DNA of 64,000 nucleotides. Source: Luteimonas sp. S4-F44 (GTDB lineage Bacteria; Pseudomonadota; Gammaproteobacteria; Xanthomonadales; Xanthomonadaceae). Shown here piece by piece: positions 17,145 to 26,483 of this stretch. The translations under genes and the position numbers were made by a program. The stretch is from the NCBI RefSeq assembly GCF_022637415.1, contig NZ_CP093340.1, positions 372,001 to 436,000 on the forward strand, in the 5' to 3' direction. The notes below the pieces were generated by a model. It made no database searches, had not been told where the DNA came from, and saw nothing but the letters and a program-made list of their open reading frames with translations. Within the stretch, counting starts at the first letter, position 1, and each line of letters starts with the position of its first letter.

Positions 17145-18266
17145 ATGCGTGTTCCGCTGACCGTCGTCCAGCTGTTGCCGGCGTTGTCGTCGGGCGGCGT
17201 TGAACGCTCGACGATCGAGATCGCGTCGGCACTGGTCGCGGCAGGACACACGGCCATCGTGGTATCGGCCGGCGGGCGGCTTGTGCCCGAGCTCGAGGCC
17301 ACCGGCGCGCGCCACATCGCGCTCGACATCGGCGCCAAGCGGCCCTGGGCGCTGCGCCACGTCCGCACGCTGCGGCGGCTGTTCGCCGAGACTGGCGCCG
17401 ACATCGTGCACGCGCGCTCGCGGCTGCCGGCTTGGCTGGGCTGGCTGGCGCTGCGCGGCATGCCGGACGCCCGGCGCCCGCGGTTCGTCACCACGATGCA
17501 CGGGCTGAATTCACCCTCGCGCTACAGCGCGATCATGGCGCGCGGCGAGCGGGTGATCTGCGTCTCCGACACCGTGCGCGCGCATCTGCTGCGCCACTAT
17601 CCGCGGACTGACCCGGCGCGGCTGCGGGTGATCCCGCGCGGCATCGACCCGGCGCGGTTCCCGCCGGCGCCCCGGCCTGATCCCGCTGCGCGTGCAGCCG
17701 TCGCCGCCGCCCATCCGGCGCTCGGCGGCGACGGCCCGCTGCTGCTGCTGCCGGGACGCGGCACCCGCCTGAAGGGGCACGGCGATGCGATCGCGCTGCT
17801 GGCGGCCGTACGCGCGCAAGGCCTCGACGCGCGCCTGTGGATGCCCGGGGCGCGCGAGGCGGGCCGCGAGGCCTATCTCGATGCCCTGATGCGCGAGGCC
17901 GATGCGACGGGTTGCGGCGCTGCGCTGGCGATGACGCCGCCGACCTCGGCGATCGTGCAGGCCTATGCGGCCAGCGACCTGGTGCTGCAACTGTCGCGCA
18001 AGCCCGAGGCCTTCGGCCGCACCGTGATCGAAGCGCTGTCGTGTGCGCGGCCGGTGCTTGGCTGGGCCCATGGCGGCGTCGGTGAGCTGTTGGCCGAACT
18101 GCAGCCTGAAGGCGCGGTGCCGCCGTTCGATGCTGCCGCGCTTGCCGATGCGGCTGTCGGCCTGCTGGCCCGACCGCCGGCGCCACCCGCTACGATGCCC
18201 TACACCCTGCAGGCCATGCAGGCGGCGACACTGACGGTCTATGACGAACTCGACGACGACAATTGA
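17145..18266 (+). CDS. glycosyltransferase family 4, LPS core/O-antigen
   Basis: The 373-residue protein starts VVQLLPALSSGGVERSTIEI, the usual GT4 acceptor-domain entry. Its C-terminal half has LLLPGRGTRLKGHGDAIALL and the donor-site EAFGRTVIEALSCARPVLGW with the E-x7-E spacing (EAFGRTVIE). It probably adds a sugar to lipid A-core or an O-unit at the cytoplasmic face of the inner membrane. It overlaps the O-antigen ligase gene by 26 bp, so the two are co-translated. Confidence 0.85.
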   Translation: MRVPLTVVQLLPALSSGGVERSTIEIASALVAAGHTAIVVSAGGRLVPELEATGARHIALDIGAKRPWALRHVRTLRRLFAETGADIVHARSRLPAWLGWLALRGMPDARRPRFVTTMHGLNSPSRYSAIMARGERVICVSDTVRAHLLRHYPRTDPARLRVIPRGIDPARFPPAPRPDPAARAAVAAAHPALGGDGPLLLLPGRGTRLKGHGDAIALLAAVRAQGLDARLWMPGAREAGREAYLDALMREADATGCGAALAMTPPTSAIVQAYAASDLVLQLSRKPEAFGRTVIEALSCARPVLGWAHGGVGELLAELQPEGAVPPFDAAALADAAVGLLARPPAPPATMPYTLQAMQAATLTVYDELDDDN

Positions 18267-19596
18267 GCCTGCGGGCACCGCGCCTGCGCCGCAGACGGTG
18301 GGCTGGCGCTGGGCGCCGCACTGGGTGCTGGCGTTCGTGATCCTGTGGCCGGCCCCCGGCTACGCCGAAGGTGTGATGGTGCTCGGCGCGCTGGTGGCGA
18401 TCGTGCTGTTGTTGCGCGCGCGCTTCCGCGGCGGCAGCGCGCTGCTCAGCGCCCCGGCCTGGGCGCTGACCAGCGTGCTGTTCTGCGCGTACTGGCTGCC
18501 GCAGTTGATTTCGGCGATCGACTCGGTCGATGTCGGCCGCGCGCTGCGCGAGGCTCTGGTCGACCTGCGCTATCTGCCGTTTCTGTGGCTGGTCGCCTCG
18601 GCGGTCGCCGACCGGCGCGGCCGCCGCATCACCCTGGGCGGCCTGGCGATCATCCTCGCGGTGTGGACCATCGACGGTCTGGTCGAGGTGTTCTTCGGCA
18701 CCAGTCCGCTGTTCTTCGGCATCGACCAGCTCAAGCACCTGATCAGCCACCGGCCGATGTGCTCGGCCGAGCAGGTGGCGATGGCCGACCGGCTGGGCGG
18801 CGTGCTCGGCCCGTGCAACCTCAAACTCGGCATCGTGCTGGCGAGCCTGTCGCCGTTCGCGCTGTACGCCGCCGGGCGGCGCTTCGGCGCGGCCGGCTGG
18901 GTCGTCGCCAGCGCCGCGATCGGCGTGGTGCTGCTGTTCGCCGGATCGCGCGCGTCATGGCTGACCTACGCGCTGGTGCTGCTGTTCTCGGGCGGGCGCC
19001 TGCTGGGTTGGAAGCGGCTGCTGGCGGTGTTCGTGGCGGGCGCCGCGGTCGCCGTGGTCGTGGCGCTGGTCTCGCCGCAGGTGCGCGAGCGCGTCGAGCG
19101 CACTGCGATGGGGCTGTCGGCCGACCAGTCGGGCGTCGACACCGCGCTGTCGGGGCGGACCCGCATCTGGGGCGCCGCCTTGTGCATGGTGCGCGAGCAC
19201 CCGATCAACGGTGTGGGCGCACGCGGCTTCCGCGAGGCGTTCCCAGACTGCGATCCGCGCCCCGGCCAGTTGGCCGAGTGGGGCGAGGGCCCGGCCTACC
19301 ACGCGCATCAGATCGTGCTCGAGGTCGCTAGCGAGACCGGCCTGATCGGCGTGCTGCTGTGGCTGGCCGGCCTGGCGCTGGCCTGGCGCGCGTGGCGCTA
19401 CGCGACCCCGGCCGCGCGCGAACGGGCACGGCCGGCGATGCTGGCACTGGCGGTGACGGTGTTCCCGCTCAACACCCATCTGGCGTTCTATTCGACCTTC
19501 TGGGGCGGCTTCACGCTGCTGCTGTCGGCGCTGTACGCCGGCAGTCTGCTGGCGCGCGAGGAACCGGCGCCGCCGGGCCACGACGCGGTGCGCTGA
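18241..19596 (+). CDS. O-antigen ligase (WaaL-like) family protein
   Basis: The 451-residue integral membrane protein has about 10-12 hydrophobic helices and a large periplasmic loop in its second half, with VLLFAGSRASWLTYAL before it and GRTRIWGAALCMVREHPINGV within it. The H(A)H pattern AYHAHQIVLEVASETGLIGV matches the conserved His of the Wzy_C/O-antigen ligase family. It would join O-polysaccharide or other glycans to lipid A-core in the periplasm. Distinguishing ligase from polymerase needs more than sequence. It overlaps the upstream glycosyltransferase. Confidence 0.82.
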   Translation: MTNSTTTIEPAGTAPAPQTVGWRWAPHWVLAFVILWPAPGYAEGVMVLGALVAIVLLLRARFRGGSALLSAPAWALTSVLFCAYWLPQLISAIDSVDVGRALREALVDLRYLPFLWLVASAVADRRGRRITLGGLAIILAVWTIDGLVEVFFGTSPLFFGIDQLKHLISHRPMCSAEQVAMADRLGGVLGPCNLKLGIVLASLSPFALYAAGRRFGAAGWVVASAAIGVVLLFAGSRASWLTYALVLLFSGGRLLGWKRLLAVFVAGAAVAVVVALVSPQVRERVERTAMGLSADQSGVDTALSGRTRIWGAALCMVREHPINGVGARGFREAFPDCDPRPGQLAEWGEGPAYHAHQIVLEVASETGLIGVLLWLAGLALAWRAWRYATPAARERARPAMLALAVTVFPLNTHLAFYSTFWGGFTLLLSALYAGSLLAREEPAPPGHDAVR

Positions 19597-19636
19597 GGAC
19601 GAGTCGCTTCCTTTGGGATGTCGCCCGCGGGTGACG

Positions 19637-20551
19637 TCAGTACAGCTGCGCGCCGTCCGGCTGCCGCTTGAAGCGGCGGTGGATCCACAGGTACTGATCG
19701 GGCGCAGCGCGTGCCATGGCCTCGATGCCGGCCATCACGGTCGCGGTGTCGGCGATCGCGTCGGGCGTCGGATAGGGCGCCGGTGCCGGCGTCAGGGTCA
19801 GCGTGTAGCCGCCATCGGGGCGGCGCACGTGCTGGTAGAACACCACCGCCGCGCCGGACATACGCGCCAGTTGGTGAGTCGAGGTCAGGCTGTGCGCGGG
19901 CCGGCCGAAGAACGGCACGTAGACCGCGTCGCCACCACTGGGGTCCTGGTCGGGCGCATACCAGAGCAGGCCGCCGCGCTTGAGATGGCGCACGGTGCCG
20001 CGCACGTCGCGCTTGGGGAACATCGCGGCCGCATAACGCGCGCGGCCGCGGCGCACCGCCCACTCCATCGCGGGCGACCGATGCGGGCGATACATGCCGG
20101 CCAGCGGCACGTAATCGCACATCAGCCGGCCGCAGACCTCGAGCGTGGTGAAGTGGCCCGAGACCACGATCACCCCGCGCCCCTGCGCGCGTGCGGCCTC
20201 GATGTGCTCGACGCCCTCCACCACCAGCCCGCGGCGCAGCGGCTCGATCGAGCCCCACCACGCGCGTGCGAACTCGAACATGCCGATGCCCAGCGCGTGG
20301 AAATGCGCGCACAGCAGTGCCTTGCGCTCGGCGGCGTCGCGCTCGGGAAAGCACAGCGCCAGATTGCGGGCGGCGATCCTGCGGCGGCTACCGAGCGCGA
20401 GCCGCAGTGTCGTGCCGATCGCGCGGCCCAGCGCGCGTTGCAGCGGCCAGGGCAGGCGTGCGGCCAGTGCCATCAGCCCGATGCCGCACCACGCCGGCCA
20501 GTGGCGGGGCGCAAGCGGTGGGCGGGGGAAGACGGGGGGCGCGGAAGACAT
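19637..20551 (-). CDS. lpxL: lipid A biosynthesis lauroyltransferase (LpxL/HtrB)
   Basis: This 304-residue acyltransferase transfers an acyl chain from acyl-ACP to Kdo2-lipid IVA. It has an N-terminal membrane segment, ALGSRRRIAARNLALCFPE, the catalytic HX4E motif in SGHFTTLE, PLAGMYRPHR, WYAPDQDPSGGDAVYVPFFG, and the C-terminal QYLWIHRRFKRQP. The ATG at 20551 gives the usual family length. It is divergent from waaA (90 bp apart), which makes its Kdo2 acceptor, and convergent with the O-antigen ligase gene. Specificity for C12 rather than other chains is not visible. Confidence 0.92.
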   Translation of the reverse strand: MSSAPPVFPRPPLAPRHWPAWCGIGLMALAARLPWPLQRALGRAIGTTLRLALGSRRRIAARNLALCFPERDAAERKALLCAHFHALGIGMFEFARAWWGSIEPLRRGLVVEGVEHIEAARAQGRGVIVVSGHFTTLEVCGRLMCDYVPLAGMYRPHRSPAMEWAVRRGRARYAAAMFPKRDVRGTVRHLKRGGLLWYAPDQDPSGGDAVYVPFFGRPAHSLTSTHQLARMSGAAVVFYQHVRRPDGGYTLTLTPAPAPYPTPDAIADTATVMAGIEAMARAAPDQYLWIHRRFKRQPDGAQLY

Positions 20552-20641
20552 GCGGCCATTGTAGAAGCTGCGCGTCGCTGCGCCGTTCCGGCGCGCCATC
20601 GCGCAGTCTCGCGACCGCCACCCATCCGCTATCCTGTCGCG

Positions 20642-21937
20642 ATGCGGGCCGACCTCACCGAACGACTGTTGCGCGGCCTCTATTCGGCGCTGCTGGTCGT
20701 GCTCGTGCCGGTCACGGTCTACCACCTGATCTGGCGCGGCTTCCGTCAGCCGGCCTACCTGCAGCGCTGGAACGAGCGCTATGGCGTGTATCGCAGCACG
20801 CCATCGCCGACGCCGGTCTGGGTGCACGCGGTCTCGGTCGGCGAGGTCAACGCCGCGGCGCCGTTGATCAATGCCCTGCTTGCGCGCGATCCCGAGCGGC
20901 GGTTGCTGGTGACGACCATCACTCCGACCGGCTCGGAGCGGGTGCGCGCGCTGTGGGGCGAGCGGGTCGAACACGTGTACCTGCCCTACGACCTGTCGGG
21001 CGCGGTGCGGCGGTTTCTCGCCCGGTTCCAGCCGGGCATCGGCCTGATCGTGGAAACCGAGATCTGGCCCAACCTGCTGTTCTGCTGCCGCGATGCCGGC
21101 GTGCCGACGGTCATCGTCAACGCCCGGCTGTCGGCGCGCTCGCTGCGCGGCTATCGCGTGCTGCGGCCGCTGGTGGGGCGCGCGCTGCGGACGGTGCGCC
21201 GGGTCGCGACGCAATCGGCCGACGACGCTCGCCGCTTCGTCAAGCTCGGCGCGACGCGCGAGCAGGTCGCCGACGTCGGCAACCTCAAGTACGACATCAC
21301 GATCGACGAGGGCGCGGTCGCGGCGCTGGCAGCGACGTTCCGCGCGAGCATCGGCGGGCGGAAAGTGTGGATCGCCGCGAGCACGCATCCCGAGGAGGAA
21401 GCAGCGGTGATCGCGATCCATCAGCGCCTGCGCACGCGCTGGCCGGACCTGCTGCTGATCTGGGCGCCACGCCATCCCGAGCGCTTCCGCGGCGTCGCGC
21501 AGCTGGCGGTCGAAGCCGGCTGGCGCGTGGCCACGCGCGCGTTCACGCGTTGGCCGGATGCGAGCGACGATGTGTTCGTGCTCGACACGCTGGGCGAGCT
21601 CGGCGCGTTCTTCGCCTGCGCCGATGTCGCGTTCGTCGGCGGCAGCCTGCAGGACATCGGCGGCCACAACCTGCTCGAGCCGGCGGCGGTCGGCGTGCCC
21701 GTGGTCACCGGTCCGCACCTGCAGAACTTCGTCGACATCGCCCGCCAACTCGGCCGGGTCGGCGCGCTGTGCATCGGCGAGGATGCCGACGCGGTTCACG
21801 ACCATCTGACCACACTGCTGGCCGATGCCCAAGTGCGTACCAGGATGGGCGAGGCCGGCCGCGCGCTGTTCGCCGAAGGCCGCGGGGCGCTTGCGCGCAC
21901 GCTTGCGCTGATCGCCGACGATCTGCCGGCGCCATGA
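20642..21937 (+). CDS. waaA: 3-deoxy-D-manno-octulosonic acid transferase WaaA
   Basis: WaaA adds Kdo residues to lipid IVA. The 431-residue protein has an N-terminal membrane anchor (LYSALLVVLVPVTVYHLIW), the conserved VHAVSVGEVNAAAPLI with the catalytic Glu, TTITPTGSERV, YLPYDLSGAVRRFL, ETEIWPNLLFCC, and the C-terminal donor site VGGSLQDIGGHNLLEPAA. The ATG at 20642 follows a short divergent promoter region shared with lpxL. Mono- or bifunctionality cannot be told. A perfect GC hairpin follows its stop. Confidence 0.95.
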   Translation: MRADLTERLLRGLYSALLVVLVPVTVYHLIWRGFRQPAYLQRWNERYGVYRSTPSPTPVWVHAVSVGEVNAAAPLINALLARDPERRLLVTTITPTGSERVRALWGERVEHVYLPYDLSGAVRRFLARFQPGIGLIVETEIWPNLLFCCRDAGVPTVIVNARLSARSLRGYRVLRPLVGRALRTVRRVATQSADDARRFVKLGATREQVADVGNLKYDITIDEGAVAALAATFRASIGGRKVWIAASTHPEEEAAVIAIHQRLRTRWPDLLLIWAPRHPERFRGVAQLAVEAGWRVATRAFTRWPDASDDVFVLDTLGELGAFFACADVAFVGGSLQDIGGHNLLEPAAVGVPVVTGPHLQNFVDIARQLGRVGALCIGEDADAVHDHLTTLLADAQVRTRMGEAGRALFAEGRGALARTLALIADDLPAP

Positions 21938-21945
21938 ACGACAAC

Positions 21946-21969
21946 GGCGCGGATCGTTCGATCCGCGCC
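21946..21969. terminator. GC-rich hairpin between convergent waaA and a small gene
   Basis: GGCGCGGATC (21946-21955) and its perfect complement (21960-21969) surround a GTTC loop. It lies 8 bases after the waaA stop and 23 bases beyond the stop of the convergent small gene. No strong T-run flanks it on either side, so terminator function for both directions is probable but not certain. Confidence 0.45.
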
Positions 21970-21992
21970 GCGCGTAGACGAGGGTCAGTAAA

Positions 21993-22313
21993 TCAGTTGG
22001 CCATGCAGATGGCGTAGACGGTCAGATTCTCGACCCGCGCTGGATGCTGGGACAGCTGGATCCGCCAGCCCTGATTTCCTGACGCCGTCTGGACCGGCAT
22101 CATCGAGGTGAAGATCGGCACGTCGAACTTGGCATCGGTGAACTGATAACCGCCGCTCACCACTTGCTCGCCCGGCAGGCACTCGGCCTCCAGCAACTGG
22201 TTCTGATTGATGGTCTGGGTGGGCGAGGCACGCACGGTGATCTGCGCGGCGAGTACGCCGTTGGTCAGCAGCATGCCGGCCACGATCGCACTACATACAA
22301 GCTTGTGCTTCAT
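21993..22313 (-). CDS. small secreted hypothetical protein, 106 aa
   Basis: The product has a clear Sec signal (MKHKLVCSAIVAGMLLTNGVLAA, cleavage near residue 23) and a mature part of about 83 residues with two cysteines (ECLPGEQ and YAICMAN) that probably form a disulfide. The mature region (AQITVRASPTQTINQNQL, VSGGYQF) looks beta-rich. No family is recognised. Its base composition is less GC-rich than its neighbours, which hints at recent arrival or high expression. It is a single-gene unit. Confidence 0.7.
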   Translation of the reverse strand: MKHKLVCSAIVAGMLLTNGVLAAQITVRASPTQTINQNQLLEAECLPGEQVVSGGYQFTDAKFDVPIFTSMMPVQTASGNQGWRIQLSQHPARVENLTVYAICMAN

Positions 22314-22405
22314 CTCATTTCCCTATCAGTGAAGGAACCGAGACCATAGCCGCCAAGTGGCCCCGCATCTGTGATGCGGGGCACGGGTCGGAGACGATAC
22401 GCCGA

Positions 22406-23764
22406 TCAGTTCGTACGCTGGCCGTCGCCGGTGCCGGTCGAAGCCTGCACGCCGTTGACGTCGACCGTCAGCTGGCGGTTGACCTCCTGCAGGTTACCGA
22501 TGTCCAGCGTGCCGGCGGCCTGCTCGAGCAGCAGCCGGCTTTGCAGGAAGTTGTACTTGGCGAACGCATAGTCCTGGCGCGCCGAGAACAGGTTCTGCTG
22601 GTTGATCAACACGTCGATGACGGTGCGGGTGCCGACTTCCAGGCCGACCTGCGAGGCCTCGTAGGCGGCGTTGGCCGAGACCAGCGCCAGCCGGCGCGCC
22701 TCGACCTCGGTGATGCCGGCGACGAGGTTCTGGTAGGCGCTGCGGGTATTGCGCTCGATCGCGCGGCGCTGGGCCTCGTACTGGTCGGCCGCGATGTCGC
22801 GCTGGGCGATCGACTGGCGGACGCGCGACTGGGTGACACCGCCGCTGAAGATCGGCACAGTCAGCGTCAGGCCGATGCTGTTGGTTTCCGACTCGCGTTG
22901 CTGCGAATCCACGCTGCGTTCGCCCCAACTGTCGCTCTTGCCATAGCTGGCGCCGAGATCAAGCGTCGGCAGGTGCCCGGCCTTCGCCGCGGCGACGCCA
23001 TGCTCGTTGGCGGTGACCTGGTACTGCAGTGCCTTGAGCTGCGGGTTCTGCTCCAGTGCGGTGGCGACCCAGGCTTCGGCGTCGCGGCCCTCGGGCAGCT
23101 GCGGAGTGAAGTCGTCGGGCAGGCCACGCAGGTTGGTGACCGGCTGACCGGTGATCTCGGCCAGCGCCTGATAGGCGTCCTGCAGCGCGTTGCGGCGCAG
23201 GATCGTGTTCGCGCGGGCGCCGTCGTACTGTGCGCGCGCCTCGTGCACGTCGGTGATCGGCGCCAGGCCGACTTCCAGCCGCTTGTCGGCAAAGTCGAAC
23301 TGACGCTTGAATGCCTGCTCAGCGGCCTCGGCGGCGGCCAGCGTCTCGGTCGCGATCAGCACGTCGAAGTAGGCCGAGGCGGTGCGGGTGATCAACGAAT
23401 CGTTGTCGGCATCGAGTTGGAAGTCCGCTGCGGTGCTCAGCGCGCGCTGCGAGCGCAGCGAGGCAATCCGGCTCCAATCGAACAGCACTTGGCCGGCGTT
23501 GACGCCGTAGCTGCGCGTACGCGCCTTGCCCGACAATCCCGCGACGCGGCTGTCGCTCAGCGACGCGCTGCCGTTGATCTGCGGCAGCAATGCGCCGCGC
23601 GCCTGCACCGCACCCTCGCGGGTCGACAGCCGCTGCGATTCGGCGATCGACAGCGTCGGGTCGTTGGTGCGGGCCAGTTCGTAGGTCTGGACGAGATCGG
23701 CGGCGAACAGCGGGCCGGATGTCAGCGCGAGCGCGAGCGACAGGAACAGGGGGCGGCGGAACAT
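22406..23764 (-). CDS. tolC: outer-membrane efflux channel TolC
   Basis: TolC forms the outer-membrane duct of tripartite efflux pumps and type I secretion. The 452-residue product has a signal peptide (MFRRPLFLSLALALTSGPLFA) and then the internal duplication of the family: DLVQTYELARTNDPTL and LPQINGSASLSDSR open the first repeat, AWVATALEQNPQLKALQYQV and LPTLDLGASYGKSDSW the second. GTRTVIDVLINQQNLFSA is the conserved C-terminal helix. It lies downstream of pcm on the same strand (20 bp), a common pairing. It could serve the RND pump encoded 2 kb away, which lacks its own channel. Confidence 0.93.
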   Translation of the reverse strand: MFRRPLFLSLALALTSGPLFAADLVQTYELARTNDPTLSIAESQRLSTREGAVQARGALLPQINGSASLSDSRVAGLSGKARTRSYGVNAGQVLFDWSRIASLRSQRALSTAADFQLDADNDSLITRTASAYFDVLIATETLAAAEAAEQAFKRQFDFADKRLEVGLAPITDVHEARAQYDGARANTILRRNALQDAYQALAEITGQPVTNLRGLPDDFTPQLPEGRDAEAWVATALEQNPQLKALQYQVTANEHGVAAAKAGHLPTLDLGASYGKSDSWGERSVDSQQRESETNSIGLTLTVPIFSGGVTQSRVRQSIAQRDIAADQYEAQRRAIERNTRSAYQNLVAGITEVEARRLALVSANAAYEASQVGLEVGTRTVIDVLINQQNLFSARQDYAFAKYNFLQSRLLLEQAAGTLDIGNLQEVNRQLTVDVNGVQASTGTGDGQRTN

Positions 23765-23784
23765 CAGGGAAGTCCTTCGGTCGA

Positions 23785-24447
23785 TCAGAGGGAGAAGTGC
23801 GGCACCGGGGCAGCCCCGGCGAGATAGGCGAGCCCGGTCTCGAACAACGACTCGATGCGCGGCGCGTTGACGTCCTCGCCCTCGCGCCGGACCAGCACCG
23901 CTTCCATCGCCGGTGCCTGGCCACGGACGATGAACATGCGGCCGCCGGGACGCAGCCACTGCACGAAGCGGGCGGGCACGGTATCGACGGCGCCGCCGAC
24001 GCAGATCGCGTCGAACCGGCGCTCAGTGTTCCAGGCGAAGACGTCGGCGTGGACGACTTCGACATTGGCGATGCCCTGCGCCTGCAGCCGGGCGCGCGCG
24101 GCGTCGGCGAGGTCGGCGTGGCGCTCGAGGCTGACGACGTCACGGGCCAGGTGCCCCAGGCAAGCAGCCAGATACCCGCTGCCGGTGCCGATCTGCAGCA
24201 CCTCATCGCCCTGTTCGAGCTTGAGCGCCTGCAGCGCGCGGCCTTCGACGACGGGCTTGAGCATGGTCTCGCCGTGGCCGATCGGCAGTTCCAGGTCGGC
24301 ATAGGCCAGGGCCCGGCGGGCATCGGCGACGAACGCCTCGCGCGGCACGCGCGAGATCGTCTCGAGCACGCGCGCATCGAGCACGTCCCAGGGCCGGACC
24401 TGTTGTTCCACCATCGCCGCGCGGGCCTTGGCGTAGTCGATCGTCAT
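23785..24447 (-). CDS. pcm: protein-L-isoaspartate O-methyltransferase-like
   Basis: The 220-residue SAM-dependent enzyme repairs L-isoaspartyl residues. It has MVEQQVRPWDVLD, the VPREAFVADARRALAYAD segment, motif I EVLQIGTGSGYLAACLG, VVSLERHADLADAARARL (motif post-I), and RFDAICVGGAVDTVPARFV. The family's usual VLEIGTGSGY is slightly changed to VLQIGTGSGY; the E to Q change is seen in the Pcm-like subfamily next to tolC. That subfamily may not all be active repair enzymes. It forms a pair with tolC. Confidence 0.85.
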   Translation of the reverse strand: MTIDYAKARAAMVEQQVRPWDVLDARVLETISRVPREAFVADARRALAYADLELPIGHGETMLKPVVEGRALQALKLEQGDEVLQIGTGSGYLAACLGHLARDVVSLERHADLADAARARLQAQGIANVEVVHADVFAWNTERRFDAICVGGAVDTVPARFVQWLRPGGRMFIVRGQAPAMEAVLVRREGEDVNAPRIESLFETGLAYLAGAAPVPHFSL

Positions 24448-24580
24448 TGTTGCGGTTTCCTAGTTCGCCAGCGCGCAATTCTAGCGGTCGCGGGCAGGGT
24501 GATCATCGCGGGGCGCTCGGCAAGGGCGCAGTGCCGGAAGTCACCGGCCCTGTCGGCATGCCGGCCCCCCATGGGGGCGT

Positions 24581-25270
24581 TCAGCGGCCGCGGTGCGGCC
24601 GGCCGTAGGCACGCAGGAACATGTCGACCGAGGCCTCCAGATGGGCCCGGCGCTGGCGCGCGCAATCGTCGGCGTCCTCGCAGTCGAACACCATGCGCTG
24701 GTGCAGGTCGCCCTTGACCAGCACGAAGAACTGCGCGGCCGCGGTCGGCACCAGGGCCTCCTCGATCTCCAGGTCGCCGGTTTCGATGCGCCGGCGCAGC
24801 AGCGCAGCGAATGCCGACTGCACGCGCTCGGGGCCACCCTGCCAGAACCGCTGGGCCAGGCGCTTTTCGACCATCTGCGGCGTGCACAGCAGGCGGTGGC
24901 CGGCCACCGCTTCGGGCGCGCTGATCATCGCAAAGAACGCCTCGGCGACCTCCAGCAGGCGCTGGCGCAGCGGCGTGCCAGGCGCGGGCTCGAACACTGA
25001 GGCGGGCATCTGCTGCTCGCAATACGCGGCCGCGGCCTCGGTGAACAGCGTGTCCTTGTCGCCGAAATGGCTGTAGACGGTGAGCTTGGAGACACCCGCC
25101 TCGGCGGCGATCTGGTCCATGCTCACGCCTTCGTAGCCCTGCTGCAGGAACATGCGCTCGGCCGCTTCGAGAATGGCCGCGCGCTTGGCCAGGTCCTTGG
25201 GTCGGCCGGGGCCGGCCGGGCCCCGGGCGTCGGGATGGGAGGCAGGAACGGAAGGGGCACGCATGCTCAT
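24581..25270 (-). CDS. TetR/AcrR family regulator of the divergent RND operon
   Basis: The 229-residue protein has an N-terminal TetR helix-turn-helix: GRPKDLAKRAAILEAAERM, then VSMDQIAAEAGVSKLTVYSH and FGDKDTLF. The C-terminal domain (about 80-229) is the ligand-binding part and contains QRFWQGGPERVQSAFAALL. It is divergent from the RND adaptor with only 73 bp between the genes, so it very likely represses that operon and itself. A start at residue 3 (25264) is also possible. Confidence 0.9.
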   Translation of the reverse strand: MSMRAPSVPASHPDARGPAGPGRPKDLAKRAAILEAAERMFLQQGYEGVSMDQIAAEAGVSKLTVYSHFGDKDTLFTEAAAAYCEQQMPASVFEPAPGTPLRQRLLEVAEAFFAMISAPEAVAGHRLLCTPQMVEKRLAQRFWQGGPERVQSAFAALLRRRIETGDLEIEEALVPTAAAQFFVLVKGDLHQRMVFDCEDADDCARQRRAHLEASVDMFLRAYGRPHRGR

Positions 25271-25343
25271 GTGTTAATACTATACCAGCCAGTTCTGAAA
25301 ATATACGATACGACGTTCTCGCCCGCGTTCAGCCGGAGCTTCC
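25271..25343. promoter_or_regulatory. divergent promoter/operator of tetR and the RND operon
   Basis: This 73-bp stretch is strikingly AT-rich in its first half. It holds near-identical 9-mers ATACTATAC (25277-25285) and ATACGATAC (25303-25311), possible half-sites for the TetR-type repressor. A TATAGT box on the minus strand (25279-25284) lies 9 bases from the regulator's ATG, and TACGAT (25304-25309) could be the -10 box for the pump operon. Neither has a good -35 box. Confidence 0.45.
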
Positions 25344-26483
25344 ATGCCCCGTGTCAAGTCCACCGCCGTGCTTCGTCTTGCGGCCGTCCTCCTTGCCGCC
25401 TCGCTGCTGGGCGCCTGCGGACGCGAGCCCGCGCCGACGGAGGCTGCGCGCCCGGTGCTGGTCGTCACCCCGTCCGATGCCGCGCAGGGCGATGCGCTCG
25501 CCTTCGCGGGCGAGGTCCGGGCGCGGGAGGAGAGCCCGTTGTCGTTCCAGGTCGGCGGGCAACTGGTGCGGCGGCTGGTGGATGCCGGCGCGCGGGTAAC
25601 ACACGGCCAGGTGCTGGCCGAGATCGACCCCGGCGATCTGCGTCTGCAGGCGCAGTCGGCGCAGGCGCAGCTGGCCGCCGCGGAGGCCGAGTACGCCCGG
25701 GCGCGGACCGATCGTGCGCGTTACGCACAGCTCGTGGACCAGCAACTGGTCAGCCGCTCGACGATGGACGCCCAGGACGCCGCCTACCGCGCGGCGCAGG
25801 CGCAACTGAACTCGGCGCGTGCGCAAGCCGAGGTCGCCGGCAATCAGGCTGGCTACACCCAGTTGCTGGCGCCGCGCGACGGCGTCATCGCCAGCCGCCA
25901 GGCCGAGGCTGGGCAGGTCGTGGCCGCCGGCCAGACGATCTTCACCTTCGCCGGCGACGAGGGCCGGGAAGTTGCGATCGCACTGCCCGAGTCACGCATC
26001 GACGGATTCTCGATTGGCCAGCGCGCCTGGATCGAACTGTGGAACCGGCCTGGCGCGCGCCTGCCCGGCACGCTGCGCGAGATCGCCCCGGCCGCCGATG
26101 CGCAGGCGCGGACCTACGCGGCCCGGGTCGCGGTCGACGACAGTGCCCGCGACGGCCTGGAGCTGGGCCAGAGCGCACGGGTGCACTTCGAACTCGCCGA
26201 CGGCGACACGCTGCGGGTGCCACTGACCGCGATCCAGCCTGGAGCAGACGGCGGCAAGGCGGTCTGGGTGGTCGATCCGCAGACCCGCACGCTGCGCTCG
26301 GTCCCGGTGGAGACCGGGGCCTTCGGCGCGCAGACCGTGCCGATTCTCTCGGGACTGGCGCCCGACGCGTTGGTGGTCGCCGCCGGCGGCCATCTGCTGC
26401 GTGAGGGCCAGGCGGTGACGCCAGTCGGCCGCGACAACCGGCCTCTGCTTCCCGACGCGACGAAGCCGGCGGCGGCACGATGA
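25344..26483 (+). CDS. RND efflux periplasmic adaptor lipoprotein
   Basis: The 379-residue adaptor begins with a lipobox, AAVLLAASLLGAC, with the modified Cys at residue 25. A barrel-sandwich hybrid strand LSFQVGGQLVRRLVDAGARV is followed by a helical hairpin (about 95-160, ARTDRARYAQLVDQQLVSRS), YTQLLAPRDGVIASRQAEAG, and beta-barrel and membrane-proximal domains. It links the inner-membrane pump to an outer-membrane channel. The pump gene follows after an unusual 181-bp spacer. No channel gene is in the operon; tolC at 22406-23764 is the likely partner. Confidence 0.92.
   Translation: MPRVKSTAVLRLAAVLLAASLLGACGREPAPTEAARPVLVVTPSDAAQGDALAFAGEVRAREESPLSFQVGGQLVRRLVDAGARVTHGQVLAEIDPGDLRLQAQSAQAQLAAAEAEYARARTDRARYAQLVDQQLVSRSTMDAQDAAYRAAQAQLNSARAQAEVAGNQAGYTQLLAPRDGVIASRQAEAGQVVAAGQTIFTFAGDEGREVAIALPESRIDGFSIGQRAWIELWNRPGARLPGTLREIAPAADAQARTYAARVAVDDSARDGLELGQSARVHFELADGDTLRVPLTAIQPGADGGKAVWVVDPQTRTLRSVPVETGAFGAQTVPILSGLAPDALVVAAGGHLLREGQAVTPVGRDNRPLLPDATKPAAAR

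Noticed and set aside
25271..25343. A defined TetR operator sequence
   Set aside because: Only direct 9-mers were found, not a clear palindrome, so I listed the region without naming an operator.
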